Shown: positions 35,395-46,481 of the stretch, one piece after another | How positions within the stretch are numbered: position 1 is the stretch's first letter | How the letters are laid out: the number at the start of each line of letters is the position of its first letter | Source: Myrica gale | Taxonomy: Eukaryota > Streptophyta > Magnoliopsida > Fagales > Myricaceae | Length of the DNA stretch: 64,000 bases | Direction of reading: 5' to 3' | NCBI GenBank assembly: GCA_963930655.1 | Contig: OZ005601.1 | Span: forward strand, 29,388,921 to 29,452,920 | Translations under genes and position numbers: made by a program | The notes under the pieces: model-generated | Database searches by the model: none | Told to the model about the DNA's origin: nothing | The model's input: only the letters and a program-made list of their open reading frames with translations

Positions 35395-36621
35395 TAGGGC
35401 TGAAAACCGGAAATGCGGTCCGGTTTTCGGACCGCAATCCGGTCCGGACCGCATTTCCGGTTCCTTTATATTAAAGGACCGGACCGGACCACTTATAAGT
35501 GGTCCGGTCCGGTTTTATGAAATGCGGTCCGATATGCACCACTTTTTTAAGTGGTCCAGACCGGATTTAATTTTCTTTTTAAAAAAAAATTTGAACGTGC
35601 AGAGCTACTCTGCTAGCTCTGCACAGTAGGCTAGTAGCCACTTATACATTGAGTTCTGCTCGCCTGCTAAAAAAAATTTAAAAAAATTTCGAACATGCAG
35701 AGCTACTCTGCTAGCTCTGCGCAGTAGGCTAGTAGCCACTTATATGCAGCTAAACTGAAATTGACATCTCCTTCAGAGAATGGCCCAAAGAAAATAAAGC
35801 TCCTTGTTTGTTCACCATCATTTTAAATAATTCCATCAGGATGCTTTCTGAAATTAGCTTTTAAGCTTGTGGATCGTTTATGATTTTGAGCAATTATTAT
35901 ACTCTATTTCATCATAGGTTTGTTGGTTCGTATTCTTTGGGGCTGCAGAGGGTAGACAGAGATTTTCTTTTGAATGGGAAAGAATGTTGGATTTGAGAAG
36001 TGAAGTTCGGCGATCAAATAGGTTCAATTATTTAAATTTGTAATTCGAACATGCAGAGATACTCTGCTAGCTCTGCGCAGTAGGCTAGTAGCCACTTATC
36101 ACGTTGAGTTCTGCTCCCCTGCCTCTTGAGTTTATTGTATTAGACACGCGTTAGAACCGTGACACTTCCACGTGTTGGTGCCCAGCATGACGTGTTCGGT
36201 GTTCGCAACCTGTAAATGTTACACGACAAGAAACTTCTGAATTCTCAAGGTTGGGATGCTCAACAGGGCTGACTCCCTCTTCCCGATTGAAGGGTTGCAG
36301 GTCATCGGGCACTGCTACTGCGCAGAGCAGTAGGCTCTGCGCAGTAGGCACTCCGCGCGCAGAGTGCACTGCATTAAAAGAAAAATCTCTGCTCCGCACA
36401 CACTGCGCAGTGCAGAGATTTTTCTTTTAATAATTAAAAAAATAAAAAATAAAGAAATGCGGTTCGGTCCGGTCCGGACCGCATTTCATATTTTTTGACC
36501 CCGACCGGACCGTATAAATACGGTCCTTCAATCCGGTCTGGACCGGACCGCATTTAAAAAATTAAGACTGGATCGGACCGCGAATTCGGTCCGGTCTGCG
36601 GTCCGGTTTTGTTCAGCCCTA
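35395..36621. mobile_element. 1.2-kb non-autonomous hAT element with CGGTCCGG termini
   Basis: Inverted ends TAGGGCTGAAAACCGG and TAGGGCTGAACAAAACCGG are flanked by a perfect 8-bp duplication, CTTAAAGC (35387-35394 and 36622-36629). The interior has three copies of a module with GCAGAGCTACTCTGC then GCAGTAGGCTAGTAGCC (about 35588, 35686 and 36042) and a GCGCAGAG-rich hairpin block at 36320-36425. The middle (35750-36010 and 36130-36310) looks unlike the rest and may be captured DNA; its source was not recognised. No transposase was seen. Confidence 0.8.
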
Positions 36622-36824
36622 CTTAAAGCTTTATTACTATATGTAGTATACAATACAGTCAACTTTTGTATGGATAATATTATTAATGTATGTTTTTGCA
36701 AGTAGGCTTTACATTCGTGGTTATATGGTATGTGGATTTAAAATTAACAAAAGATAAGGACATATATACATTTCACAATGAGGATACAAGTAACATTTTA
36801 TTCCTATTGTTGTACGTGTATAGA

Positions 36825-38079
36825 CAGTGACGGAACCAGGAATCCAATAGAAAGGGTTGAACTATTAAGGAAAAATGAAAAGGAAAATTTACTACGTAAT
36901 GCAAAAAAAATATCTTAGAGTTAAAATATCAAAAATTAAGGACTAAAAACACTAAAAATATTAAAATACACGTACAATACTATTTACTGATACTGAGAGG
37001 TGACAATTGAATCCTACTGGAATTCATGTTCTGAAAACGTTGTAAAATAGCTCCGTTCTCAATAATATTCATTTCAGAAGCAACAACCACGTTAGGAGTA
37101 CTAGACGACTCTATACTGGCTGGCTTCTTTATAAAAAACTTATCCATTCTCTAAACAAAAAAAAAATCATCAATCTAATTTCATAACCAAATCACAATTT
37201 CAATATAATGCACAATTAAATCATAATAAAAGATTCACAATAATCTCAATCAAATTCATAATCTCAATATATAATTCATCACATTATTCATCAAAAATTA
37301 AAATAAATTCATCATATATTCACAAACATTTAACAATTTAAATTCATGTTGATTTAATCTGTGATGAATTCATAAATTAATTCATCACATTACTCTGATT
37401 ATCTTAAGGAAGTCTGTAAGATCATTTAAATGTTGCAAACTTACCTATTTTGAGGGCAAATATATGTAGGGAATCTCAGCCTCTTCGCATGAGATTAGAA
37501 CGTGTGTAATCACATCAATAGGAGATATGTTCTCATATATAACACATAATCTGCATTCCACGTAAGGAGGAAAAAACTTTTACAATTTCAAATGATAAAA
37601 ATCAATTTAATGATCCAGGTTGCAGTTACCAATATCAAACGGGACAAAACTCTTATATTTCAATTTCAGGACATCTATATAATGAGAGTAATCTCTATCC
37701 ACTACCATCCTTAAACTTTATTTCTCACTCATACTCATTACTGTCAATTCATTATTCATCTATGATTGGCATGAAACCGAAAAAGCTTCAGTTTATTTTT
37801 TTCTTATTCGAAAACATAAAACAAGAATTCATCACAATTTAAATTCATCAATTTGAATTTAAAAATTTCACGATTCGAATCAGATAACACAAATTCACAA
37901 ATTCGTGTGGATGAATTTAACAATTTCAATTTATGAATTCATCACAATTTATGAATATGAGTACATAATCTATTAATTGGGGGTGAGCCTGGGTTGTTGT
38001 GGGGTGGGCTGGGCTCTTAACACACAAAATATTTGAAGGAATTTTCAGGCCCCATGGTCCACACGTGGTTCCGCCCATG
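36825..38079. mobile_element. Non-autonomous hAT element, 1255 bp (ZMYM1-like family)
   Basis: Termini CAGTGACGGAACCA and, read inward from the right, CATGGGCGGAACCA are flanked by a perfect 8-bp duplication, TGTATAGA (36817-36824 and 38080-38087). The left part resembles the non-coding end and transposase 3' region of the element at 51750-53596, but no useful reading frame remains. The host sequence on either side joins to match 43331-43360 plus 43920-43935, confirming the insertion. Confidence 0.85.
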
Positions 38080-38215
38080 TGTATAGAACACAGCCTGCAA
38101 TCAGTTTTTCTATTGTAATCACATGGGCCACTGTGGGAGCATGAGGCTCCATCTATCAGCCTCTCCCCATACTATGCCCATTATAGCTGTCAATTATCTG
38201 CTCATAAGTCATGAG
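38080..38215 (+). repeat. Duplicate of the CLE27-like upstream region
   Basis: The segment (CATGAGGCTCCATCTATCA, ACTATGCCCATTATAGC, CTGCTCATAAGTCAT) is repeated at 43920-44035 just upstream of the CLE27-like gene. The left flank before the hAT element (36770-36816) belongs to the same duplicated unit. The two copies bracket the Pack-MULE-like element. The open frame 38123-38557 that crosses it is not considered a gene. Confidence 0.65.
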
Positions 38216-40439
38216 ATTGGATTCGGTACTAAGTTGATGTGTACGAAGGTGTGTAAAGAGAGGCCTAAGATTTTAAATCTCAGATCTGAAGGTCAAGAAA
38301 TGAACACCTTATTTAATGAGGTTGGAGGGAAAATAAAGCAGAAAAACTCGGCTTGGTTAAACAGTCAGCTTGGTTTTTCTTTTTTTCTTTTTTTTTCCCC
38401 GCCTATCTTCTGCAACACGCAAGAGGGAACATCTATGCAACCTTCTGCAAACCGATTCTTTTCTCTGCACGTCTTCTACACACCTTCTGCAAGCCAGACT
38501 CTTTTCCCTTCCATTTTCCCTGCACATCTTTTGCAACCTCAAATAGACTCTTTTTAGCCATTTGTTGCACGTCTTCTGCAATCTTCTGCAACCTTCTACA
38601 ATCTGTTGTTCATTGTGGCATTGATACCAGTTCTGATAATATTTCCAATTACCGCCATGGGTTTACTTCTTGAAACGGAACACGTAGATCTCCTGAGGCA
38701 AGTGCAAGGCAGTCCTTAAACAATCTAAAGTTTAATATATAGCATTACTAATTTGCTTCTTTTGCAGTTCTTTTGCCTATTTGTCTAGGTTTGTTTTGCA
38801 TGCTATTTTATCTTTTGTTATTTTTTTCTTTTCAAATAATAGACGGCTCCAGTCAAATGAGAGAAATAGTTACATCGAGCATTTGTTTCGGCTTCTATGA
38901 TTTTTTTTCAGGTCTATGGTGGGAAAGGTAAACAAAAAAAAGACAAATTCAATCTGAGAATAATGTTCAATATATAGGAATATCCATGTTTGTATTTCCT
39001 ACGAAAATTATACCTTGATGCAAAATTATTTCAAGATGATACTTGTGACAATGTTTGCGTTTCAACTTCCACTATATGTTAGATACGACCAGTACATTTG
39101 CAGACAAGAATCAATTCAGTGGACTTAGAAAATATCAATTAATGTGTAGGAATTTACCATCTTCGGACCAAATGTCTAACTTTTACGTGCATTTGACCAC
39201 ATGTTAATGCTTAAGACCTCCTACTTTCATAGAGATATTTCTTCTTTGATCACAGGTGAAATATTAATATAGGATGCAATGTGTCAAATTTAGTAATTTA
39301 AAATACAAATAATAAAATTAGTGATAATTGATAATTAGAAAGGGGTAAAGTATATTTTTTCTCATAGAGTCATGATAACTGACTGCTTTCTTTACTTACC
39401 CATAGATGAGAGGAAATTCCCAAGTCCCATGATGAGTTCCTTATGCAGATGTGTACTGTGGAACTAATTTTGTTTAGGAATCCTTTTCTCGCAATTAGTG
39501 TCCGGGTTGTCATGGTTTGGTTGGAGAGATGTTATGACTTGCATTGAGTTATATGTCATTAGATGAACAGATTGTACGTGAATTTGGTGGGTAATTGGCA
39601 ACTTTTTCTTCTATTTGGGTGTTAATGAAGCCATTTCCTCTTCTACTATTGGTAGGAATTTACCCCCAGTCAAAAGAAGAACATGAGACCACGTTGCAGA
39701 CAAATCATGAGTCGTTTAGAGAAGTTTTCCCTTAAAATCTTGCTGCAAATTTCACTGCACCTCAGTGTTATTATATGGCGGACCTGGATTCATCGGGCAT
39801 CAAAATTACTTATATCAAAAGGATGTTTCTTCAATTCATGATGCATTTTAGATTTTAGAAGGTTGTTTCTTCAATCTGAGGTTAGGGTTACATTCATGTC
39901 CAATTAAATATTATTTTCTATTGGCACTCAATACCTTCTCACCCCATGAATGGCGTTAGGCCTTATAGATTTTAAATTTTTTTCTTATGCTACGAGATTC
40001 ATACAATCATCTTTTATCAGTTTCTGTAGCTTTATCTTTTAGGAGATAGTTCTCTCAAAGGAATCTCTTCAATTCCGATCTTACACAGCTACTTGTGTAC
40101 TTTTCTAATTTTCTATTATTGTAGAAGAACGTATGTACAGTTTTTTTACAAGCTTTGCGTGGATGATTCATTCTATGCTTGTTGTAATATTCGTGTCTTT
40201 TGCTAACTAGGGTTATTAAATTTTTAAAGGCTGATAAATGACGGAGCTATCCAACATTAACCCAAATATAGATAGGCGAGGGTCTAATAGTACCTCAAAC
40301 CCGGAAGGTTTGTCAATTTATTTGCCCTCTATATAAATGAATTCAGATAGATTTCCATTGGTTTCATTTTGTATGGTTGAATTATGTAGGTGAAATGGTT
40401 CGGACAAACAACAGAAAACTGTAGATATTTGGACCTTAG

Positions 40440-40890
40440 AGTTTAGAGATGTGGATCATGCTTGCGATTGGTACAATCTTTACACAATTAACATTGGATT
40501 TAGCATCCGGAGGTCTAGTGGGTTCAAGAATAAAGAAAAAAGGATATTATACAGTTAGAACATTCGTGTGTAGCAAAGAAGGGTTGAGAAAAGAGAAACA
40601 AGAGGCAGTGCCTTTAAAAAAGGAAAGTAGGAATACTAGGTATGGGTGTCTTGCAAGTTTCGCCATTCAACGACAATCTGAACTCTGGTATTACACATTT
40701 GATTGGTGTCCACAACATAACCATGAATTAGCTACACCATCAAAAGTCCATGTGCTTCGTTCCCATGGGCAATCAATAAATTGCAACGTCTTGAGTGCAA
40801 CAATGCAGATAGAGCTGGCATTCACCTGAAGCTAGCACATGATTTGATGGCGGCCCAGATTGGGGGAAGAGAGCACTTGGGATTGTATAT
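40440..40890 (+). pseudogene. FAR1-type domain fragment of a MULE-related transposase/FRS protein
   Basis: The FAR1 DNA-binding region is readable in pieces across frames: EFRDVDHACDWYNLYTINI then GFSIRRSSG (about 40440-40525), a frameshift, then RTFVCSKEGLRKEK and WCPQHNHELATPSKVHVLRS (to about 40770), another shift, then HDLMAAQIGGREHLG (about 40840-40890). In FAR1/FRS proteins and related MULE transposases these are consecutive and are followed by the catalytic domain, which is missing here. It is a decayed N-terminal remnant, and its position inside the inverted termini ties it to the element's own past. Confidence 0.75.
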
Positions 40891-41068
40891 AGTGTTGACA
40901 AATATTTGATTTTTTGTACACAATAGTGTTGGATTGTATGTAGATAGTTTGAAATCTTTTGAGTTTATTTCTATATCGTGGGGTTTGTTTTTATAGCATC
41001 CATTACTTCATATGCATCTAAGGCTTATCCAAGAATGAGAATGCATATCAAAGGTCGGGACGAGTGTG

Positions 41069-41185
41069 ACAGGGACTGGAATTTTCAGAGCCCCCTGAGC
41101 AACAGGGCCTGGAATTTTCAGTGCCTTGCGCGTGAAAGGTCCTGGAATTTCCAAAGCCCCCTCGTGCGACAGGGCTTGGAATTTC
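41069..41185 (+). repeat. ~39-bp minisatellite (TGGAATTTTCAG units)
   Basis: Four imperfect units with the core CTGGAATTTTCAGAGCCCCC at roughly 39-bp spacing. Since 39 is a multiple of three, one frame reads repeated WNFQSPL-type motifs, but the frame (40978-41229) has no other sign of being a gene. Confidence 0.6.
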
Positions 41186-41589
41186 TACTTAAGTTAAGGA
41201 ATGATAGATATGAAAATAAGGGCTTCTAATAGTAAAAATTGTAAAAATTGACTTATCCGCAAACGAGGACGAATAAGTAATTTGGTCCAACCCAAGACAC
41301 AAAGACAGAGAATCTCTAAGAGAACGGATATAAAAAACAAAAAAATGTTTTGATATAAAATTCTACTTCATTTACAATATATCTAGAAAATTCTACTTCG
41401 TTTACAACAGTAATGTTATAACTAGTTCCAGATCACACTATATTGAATGTCTCGGGCAAAATGACTCAAAATGTTGCCATGCTCCTTGCTCCTTGCTACT
41501 GATGGCAGGACAAAATGACTTTAACAATATATCTGCATCTAGGTTCACTCTGGCCTTCCAGCACCCAGAATCTTGGGGGTCCTTGGACA

Positions 41590-42997
41590 TCTTCCGATTC
41601 ATCCGGATCAAAAGCCTTTCCACTATGAACCTAAAAATAAGATGATATTTAGATTACACAGAAATAAGTTTAAAAATCAACAATTTGGCAAAGGAAAAAC
41701 ACAAATTGCTGAGTAATTTATTACCTCATCCCATTTGATTAAGTGGGCATATTCAATGCAATGGGCAGCAGTTCTAGGAGTTTCAGCAAGGGTACATCAA
41801 AATAGGTTTAATAGTTTCTTCTCAACCGTTATCATCAGAATCATTCTCTAAATTTCCAAACAACAATGAGGGAAGATATATTAGTGCAAGCAGAGTTTAG
41901 TGACAACTAGGCACTTTAAGAATGACATGCTATGAAGCCAGCACGAAAAATTTAAGGATGTTGTCACTCAACCAAGGTTCATATAAGCCTTTTGGTATTT
42001 AATTTTACAGATTAGTCTACATGGAAGAATCAGACTGTAGCCCTTGAGATGCCCAAACGGGTGTTGCACTTTATTACATAACAAGATGTTATAAAAAGTA
42101 GCAGAGTTTTAGATCCATACCAAGAAAAGTACAAGCTACAACATTGATGTAGCTCCGAGCCTCAACTGAATCAAGACCAAGAACTATAATACTAAAATCA
42201 CTGTAAAAATCAAGTTCTTTGTCTTCAATTCGGGAATAATGTGGCTTGATATTCACACCACTAACTCTTTCCATAACACGCTTTGCAGCAACCTCCGCTT
42301 TTGGCTTACCAACATTTTCAAATCTTAAACAGAACAATCACAATTAAAGAAAATATTTGCCTAAAAGAAATTAAAAATCCAAAATGTCACATATAGAACA
42401 CACATAAACCAAAGGAATTGTTGGAAGTCATTAGGGGACAACAATATACATGGTAAAGCACTAATTTAACTGATTTCATAAAAAATACATCGGAGGCATT
42501 GCAGATTGTTCATGCTTATAATCGTAGGCAAGGACAAAAAAATGCGAGCTACAGTGCAGCATTTCTTAAACGATAAACTACCAGACTCACCTCTAGATGT
42601 TTTCAATATATAGTTTTGGTTTTAAGAAAATTAACACATACTATTGGTGACCTAAGTACCCCAAAAGCTTTGATCACCAAAAATCAAAGCAAATTTAACA
42701 AATATGAGGATTTTCCCTAAGAATGCATGATAATTTCAACATCCAAAGCGACCCAGAATTATGATATAAGCAAAATTTACGTATTTCGAAAGAGTTCCAT
42801 CATTTTTCTAAATACGCATAACATGAGTTTCATTCATATATTCAAACTTGAGAGTGAAAACCAAAACTTTTGGGAAACAAATAATCTTCGATTCAGATAA
42901 AACCAAAACAAAATAGAGGAAAAAGAAAGATAGAAAAACTAACAAAGTACCTCAAGAGGAATTGACGATTGAAATTGGAGACCTCGATTCTGTCCAT
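41590..42997 (-). pseudogene. Captured ECR1/UBA3 (NEDD8-activating enzyme E1 subunit) exons
   Basis: Four exon pieces with introns: 42997-42951 (MDRIEVSNFNRQFLL), 42323-42121 (FENVGKPKAEVAAKRVMERV through YINVVACTFL), 41847-41725 and 41630 to about 41590 (VHSGKAFDPDESED). All junctions but one use GT-AG sites in matching phase. In plants ECR1 pairs with AXR1 to activate the ubiquitin-like RUB/NEDD8. The third exon has an in-frame stop (after NDSDDNG) and an internal deletion that joins EETIKPIL directly to the CTLAETPRTAAHCIEY motif, which carries the family's catalytic cysteine. The N-terminal ATP-binding glycine loop and the C-terminal domains are absent. It is a genomic, not retro-copied, fragment inside the Pack-MULE-like element, and cannot make a working enzyme. 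Its first exon has an ATG downstream of the terminal repeat. Confidence 0.82.
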
Positions 42998-43375
42998 ATC
43001 GTTTGAGGGAGAGGATGAAGACAAGCGCGCAGGAGATTTTGGGGGAAGAAATTTTGGACAAAAATTTGGAGAGAAAGTGTGTGTGTGTACTGCAAGGAAA
43101 AGAGCCGGCTTGTAGAAGGTTGCATAGACGTTCCCTCTTACGTGTTGCAGAAAATAGGCAGGGAAAAAAAGAAAGAAAGAAAAAACAGTCGACTGTTTAG
43201 CCAAGCCGAGTTTCTCGGCTTTATTTTCCCTCCCACCTCATTAAATGAGGTGTCCATTTCTTGACCATCGTATATGAGATTTAAAATCTCAGTCCTCTCT
43301 TTACATAGGTTCATACCCATTTCAAATCAAGGATACAAGTAACATTTCACGAGGTTACAAGTAACATTTTTTTTT

Positions 43376-43885
43376 CGGGAAACTCATAGTTAGCCCTATA
43401 TCTTTGGGGCAAAATCAAGTTACTACCCTTATTTTTCAATCCAACAATTTGACCCATAACTTTCAAAACCTATCAATTTTCGCCCCCGTCTAAATCAGAC
43501 GTTAAGTTTGACGGAAAAGCATGAAAAATGACCAAAATGCCCTTCCAAGATAAAATGACTAAAAACATTAAAAATAAAAATGATATATTTTGAAAAAAAA
43601 GTAATATTTTTTAAAGAAAACAATTGAAAATATATTTTAATAATCTATTTATTTTTAATTTATTTCTTAAATTTTTATTATTTATTATTTATTATTTAAA
43701 ATTTATCCATGGAGGGGCATTTCGGTCATTTTGCATGATTTTCTGTCAGACTTAACACTTGATTTATACAGAGGGCAAAAATTGATAGGTTTTGAAAGTT
43801 ATGGGTCTTAAATTGTTGGATTGAAAAATAAAGATAGTAACTTAATTTTGCCTCAAAGATACGAGGCTTACTGTGAGTTTACCCC
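43376..43885. mobile_element. Mutator-type MITE, ~510 bp
   Basis: Inverted repeats over 100 bp long share CAATCCAACAATTT and AACTTTCAAAACCTATCAAT. They begin GGGAAACTCA on the left and GGGGTAAACTCA inward from the right. A run of nine T residues precedes it (43367-43375) and a T run follows it, consistent with a 9-bp T-rich target duplication. It splits the duplicated CLE upstream region. Confidence 0.7.
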
Positions 43886-43919
43886 TTTTTTTTTTTTTTT
43901 TTTCCCTGTTGCTTAACGT

Positions 43920-44185
43920 GTATAGAACACAACCTGCAATCACGTGGGCCGCTGTGGGGGCATGAGGCTCCATCTATCACCCTCTCCCCATACTATGCCC
44001 ATTATAGCCGTCAATTGTCTGCTCATAAGTCATAGCCTTGAGAGAGAGAGAGAGAGAGAGGGCGAGGGAGAGATCCAAAACCTCATTTTGTCAACACAGG
44101 AAGCTAACGATATTTTTGAAGAGAAAAGGGCGTCTAAGCATTTGAAGAAAGGCTACTTTGATAGCTTTATGTGGGTCTTCTGGCA
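43920..44185 (+). promoter_or_regulatory. CLE27-like gene upstream region
   Basis: Contains the segment also found at 38080-38215 and a GA microsatellite (44041-44061), common in plant 5' UTRs. No convincing TATA box was picked out. The MITE at 43376-43885 lies immediately upstream and may alter regulation. Confidence 0.35.
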
Positions 44186-44491
44186 ATGTCTTGTTCTGGC
44201 AGCAGGAGACTCATGTGCTCTACTCTGGTGGTGCTGTTGATTATCCCGATTTTACAGATTTGGGTCTGCTGTGAGTACTCATGCCAAGCCGGGGCAATTC
44301 GGATACATCCTGGAAATGGAGAGGCGAAGGTCACAAAGGAAGGCAGCCGAGGCAGTTTGGATAAGAAAAGCAAGGAGGAGCTGCTCCGCAAGTACTTCAA
44401 TGGAAGAACATTTGGTATCAACAGAACTGCCAATGGATTCGAGGAGAGTAAACGAAGAGTAACCAGTTGCCCAGATCCTCTCCACAACTAG
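44186..44491 (+). CDS. CLE27-like CLAVATA3/ESR-related peptide precursor
   Basis: A single-exon, 101-residue secreted peptide precursor. CLE precursors are processed to 12-13-residue hydroxyprolinated peptides that bind CLV1/BAM-type receptor kinases to control meristems and vasculature. A hydrophobic segment at residues 12-28 (STLVVLLIIPILQIWVC) acts as signal peptide or anchor. AGAIRIHP follows, then a charged spacer with KEELLRKYF, and the CLE motif at the very C-terminus, RRVTSCPDPLHN, preceded by ESK. Known CLE27 proteins have the unusual C in place of G at motif position 6, and also GAIRI and KKYF motifs, so the assignment is specific. Position 4 is T rather than the usual P. The ATG at 44186 was chosen because it gives the signal sequence directly; upstream in-frame GTG is not needed. 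Confidence 0.88.
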   Translation: MSCSGSRRLMCSTLVVLLIIPILQIWVCCEYSCQAGAIRIHPGNGEAKVTKEGSRGSLDKKSKEELLRKYFNGRTFGINRTANGFEESKRRVTSCPDPLHN

Positions 44492-46481
44492 TATAATTTT
44501 TCTTTTTTCTTTTTTTCTCTTGATCTTATGATGAATTTCATCCAAAATACCCTCGTTTTTCTCATCATTTTTATTCTGGTATTCTGATGGTTTTGCAGTA
44601 GTATATGGGGGGAAACCGGGGGTATTTTGGTATTTTAATTTCTTTTTTCAATGGAAGATCAAAGAAAATGGACGACTGTGATATGTATAGAAGTGGAGAG
44701 TTTAAATTTTACAGCGACTACAATGACACCTGCTATTTCTAGAATATCTGTATGTACTTTCCTAGATCCTTTTTTATTTTGCTTCTGTCTTGAGAACAAG
44801 ATCAACAATGGCAGAGATGTAATGATCACGAGCTGAGTTTCATATCTTCACTGAACCAGTACAATGATTTCTTCTGTTTCTTTCCATAACCATCATCTGC
44901 TAATGTCGTTGATGATGGGGTAAATCGAGTGTTTGTTATTATTGTTTACCGCGCTATGAATGAGAAGTGCAATATTGTGCTTGGCGAAAGGTTGGTAGTA
45001 GGCTTTAAGCAGCAATAATGAGTAGTCTGAATCTTATTGATTTGCAGTCTCAAGTTTACTGTCTTTGGTGCCTCTTCAAGTGCTAATGTCTGATGCACTA
45101 CAAGTTGTTCCTTGCGGTACTTCCCGAAACAAGTCAATCTTGATCTTATATCTTCATTCAAATCTGACCAAAACTAAGTGAAACACTCCATATGCATCCC
45201 ACAAACATTGCCTTCTGATAAGTTCAGATAAATTGACTTACATAGTAAGCTGCGTTGACCCATATTAGTGGAGCAGTTGGCAGGAGACACTTTACTCCTT
45301 CTCTCCATGAACTTTAATCCTTCTCCACCCTGAAATTCCTCCACTGTTTCCTACTATATCTCTTCAATATTAAAGTTAAGAACATCTGAACATTCATCAA
45401 TTAGCTAAGCACGCTAACAAATCCAACAAATGGGACTTTTCTCCGCTTATAAAAAGTGGGGCACAAGACCTAGTATAGTGGAGTTAGTATGGCTGTCGAG
45501 TGAGGTACTTCTGCTAGAAGAGCAAGAGCCAAGAAGGCAATCCACAGAGCCAAGTTAGCATTAATACTAATCGAGAATTAAAAAAAGGTTCCAGAGTGTA
45601 GGTTGAATGTTAGATGGGCATTAGTCTTTGTATATTTTTACAATTTGGGAAAACTTTGCAGTATCTTTAATCGCTTCCTCTAGCAACCCTTTTGTCTCGC
45701 TATAGAAAGGGGTGGGTTAAAAACAGAATAGTTCCAGTTGCAGACAGAGAAAAAGGAGCTGGAATTAAGAGTGATTTTGCCCTGCAGCGTAAGTTTGATA
45801 TCGTTCCAGTTTTTTTTAAAGTGTTTTCTTGATTTTATTTTGTTGACAACTGAGTGTCTTGGATTCTGGTGATTTGGGCGCTTATAAGAGATTGGAGAAA
45901 CAAGCAGCAAAACCAATGATAGAAAGAGCCACGTATTGTGCGGCGACGAAGATGTTAGGAAAGCTGCCACTGATTCGTAGCGCCGGGTATTTTGTCTGCT
46001 AGTATTTTGGATATGGAATCAAATTGACTCTCCCGGCCCATAATTCAGTTCACGACAGTTTAGCTAACCGATGCTACGTATATGCTGTTCTTTATTTAAA
46101 TATATATTTCTCTCATGTCCTCTAATATCGTAGTGATCTCAGTCAACACCTGTAAAAAAAATATTAGCATTCTGTGCCCTCTCTCTCTCTCTTGTGAGAT
46201 TGTCAAATGGGTGTAAGAACGTAGTACTGTGACCTCAGTTTAATATAATCGTGACGAATTGTCAATAACCCACATGACTTTCTCAGTCGCAGAGGCTGGA
46301 ATGATAGGTTTAGCAGGTGCAGAGGTACTGGACACCAATGTTCTTGGTCGATATATACACCTGCCTATATCCTTCTACATGTCAAGAATGCAAGTGGATT
46401 GGGCCCAGCCTAGCTAGAGACTAACCTACCTAGTGCCTAGCTAGGCGTCCAACAATTATGATTGCTTTTGTGTTTGGCCCA
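44492..46481. other. CLE27-like 3' flank and intergenic DNA
   Basis: No gene recognised. A 44-codon frame near 45860-45998 looks exon-like in composition but matches nothing known to me. The rest is ordinary AT-rich sequence. Confidence 0.35.

Larger units (their letters stand above)
38230..43325. mobile_element. Pack-MULE-like element (~5.1 kb) with long inverted termini
   Basis: About 38240-38470 and 43080-43315 are inverted copies of each other, sharing GTGTAAAGAGAGG-type, ATTTTAAATCTCA, GGTCAAGAAATG and ATGCAACCTTCT motifs, so the terminal repeats exceed 200 bp. That fits Mutator-like elements. Inside are a broken FAR1-type region on the plus strand (40440-40890), a minisatellite (41069-41185) and multi-exon ECR1/UBA3 gene DNA on the minus strand (41590-42997). 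Exact outer ends and a 9-bp target duplication could not be fixed by eye. Capture of intron-containing host DNA between MULE termini is the definition of a Pack-MULE. Confidence 0.7.

Noticed and set aside
38123-38557. 144-residue open frame
   Set aside because: It spans duplicated CLE upstream DNA and the terminal repeat of the Pack-MULE-like element; low-complexity F/S-rich translation of a T-rich tract.
45680-45970. 96-residue minus-strand frame and an exon-like plus-strand frame nearby
   Set aside because: Neither matches a family I recognise, and no flanking exons were found.
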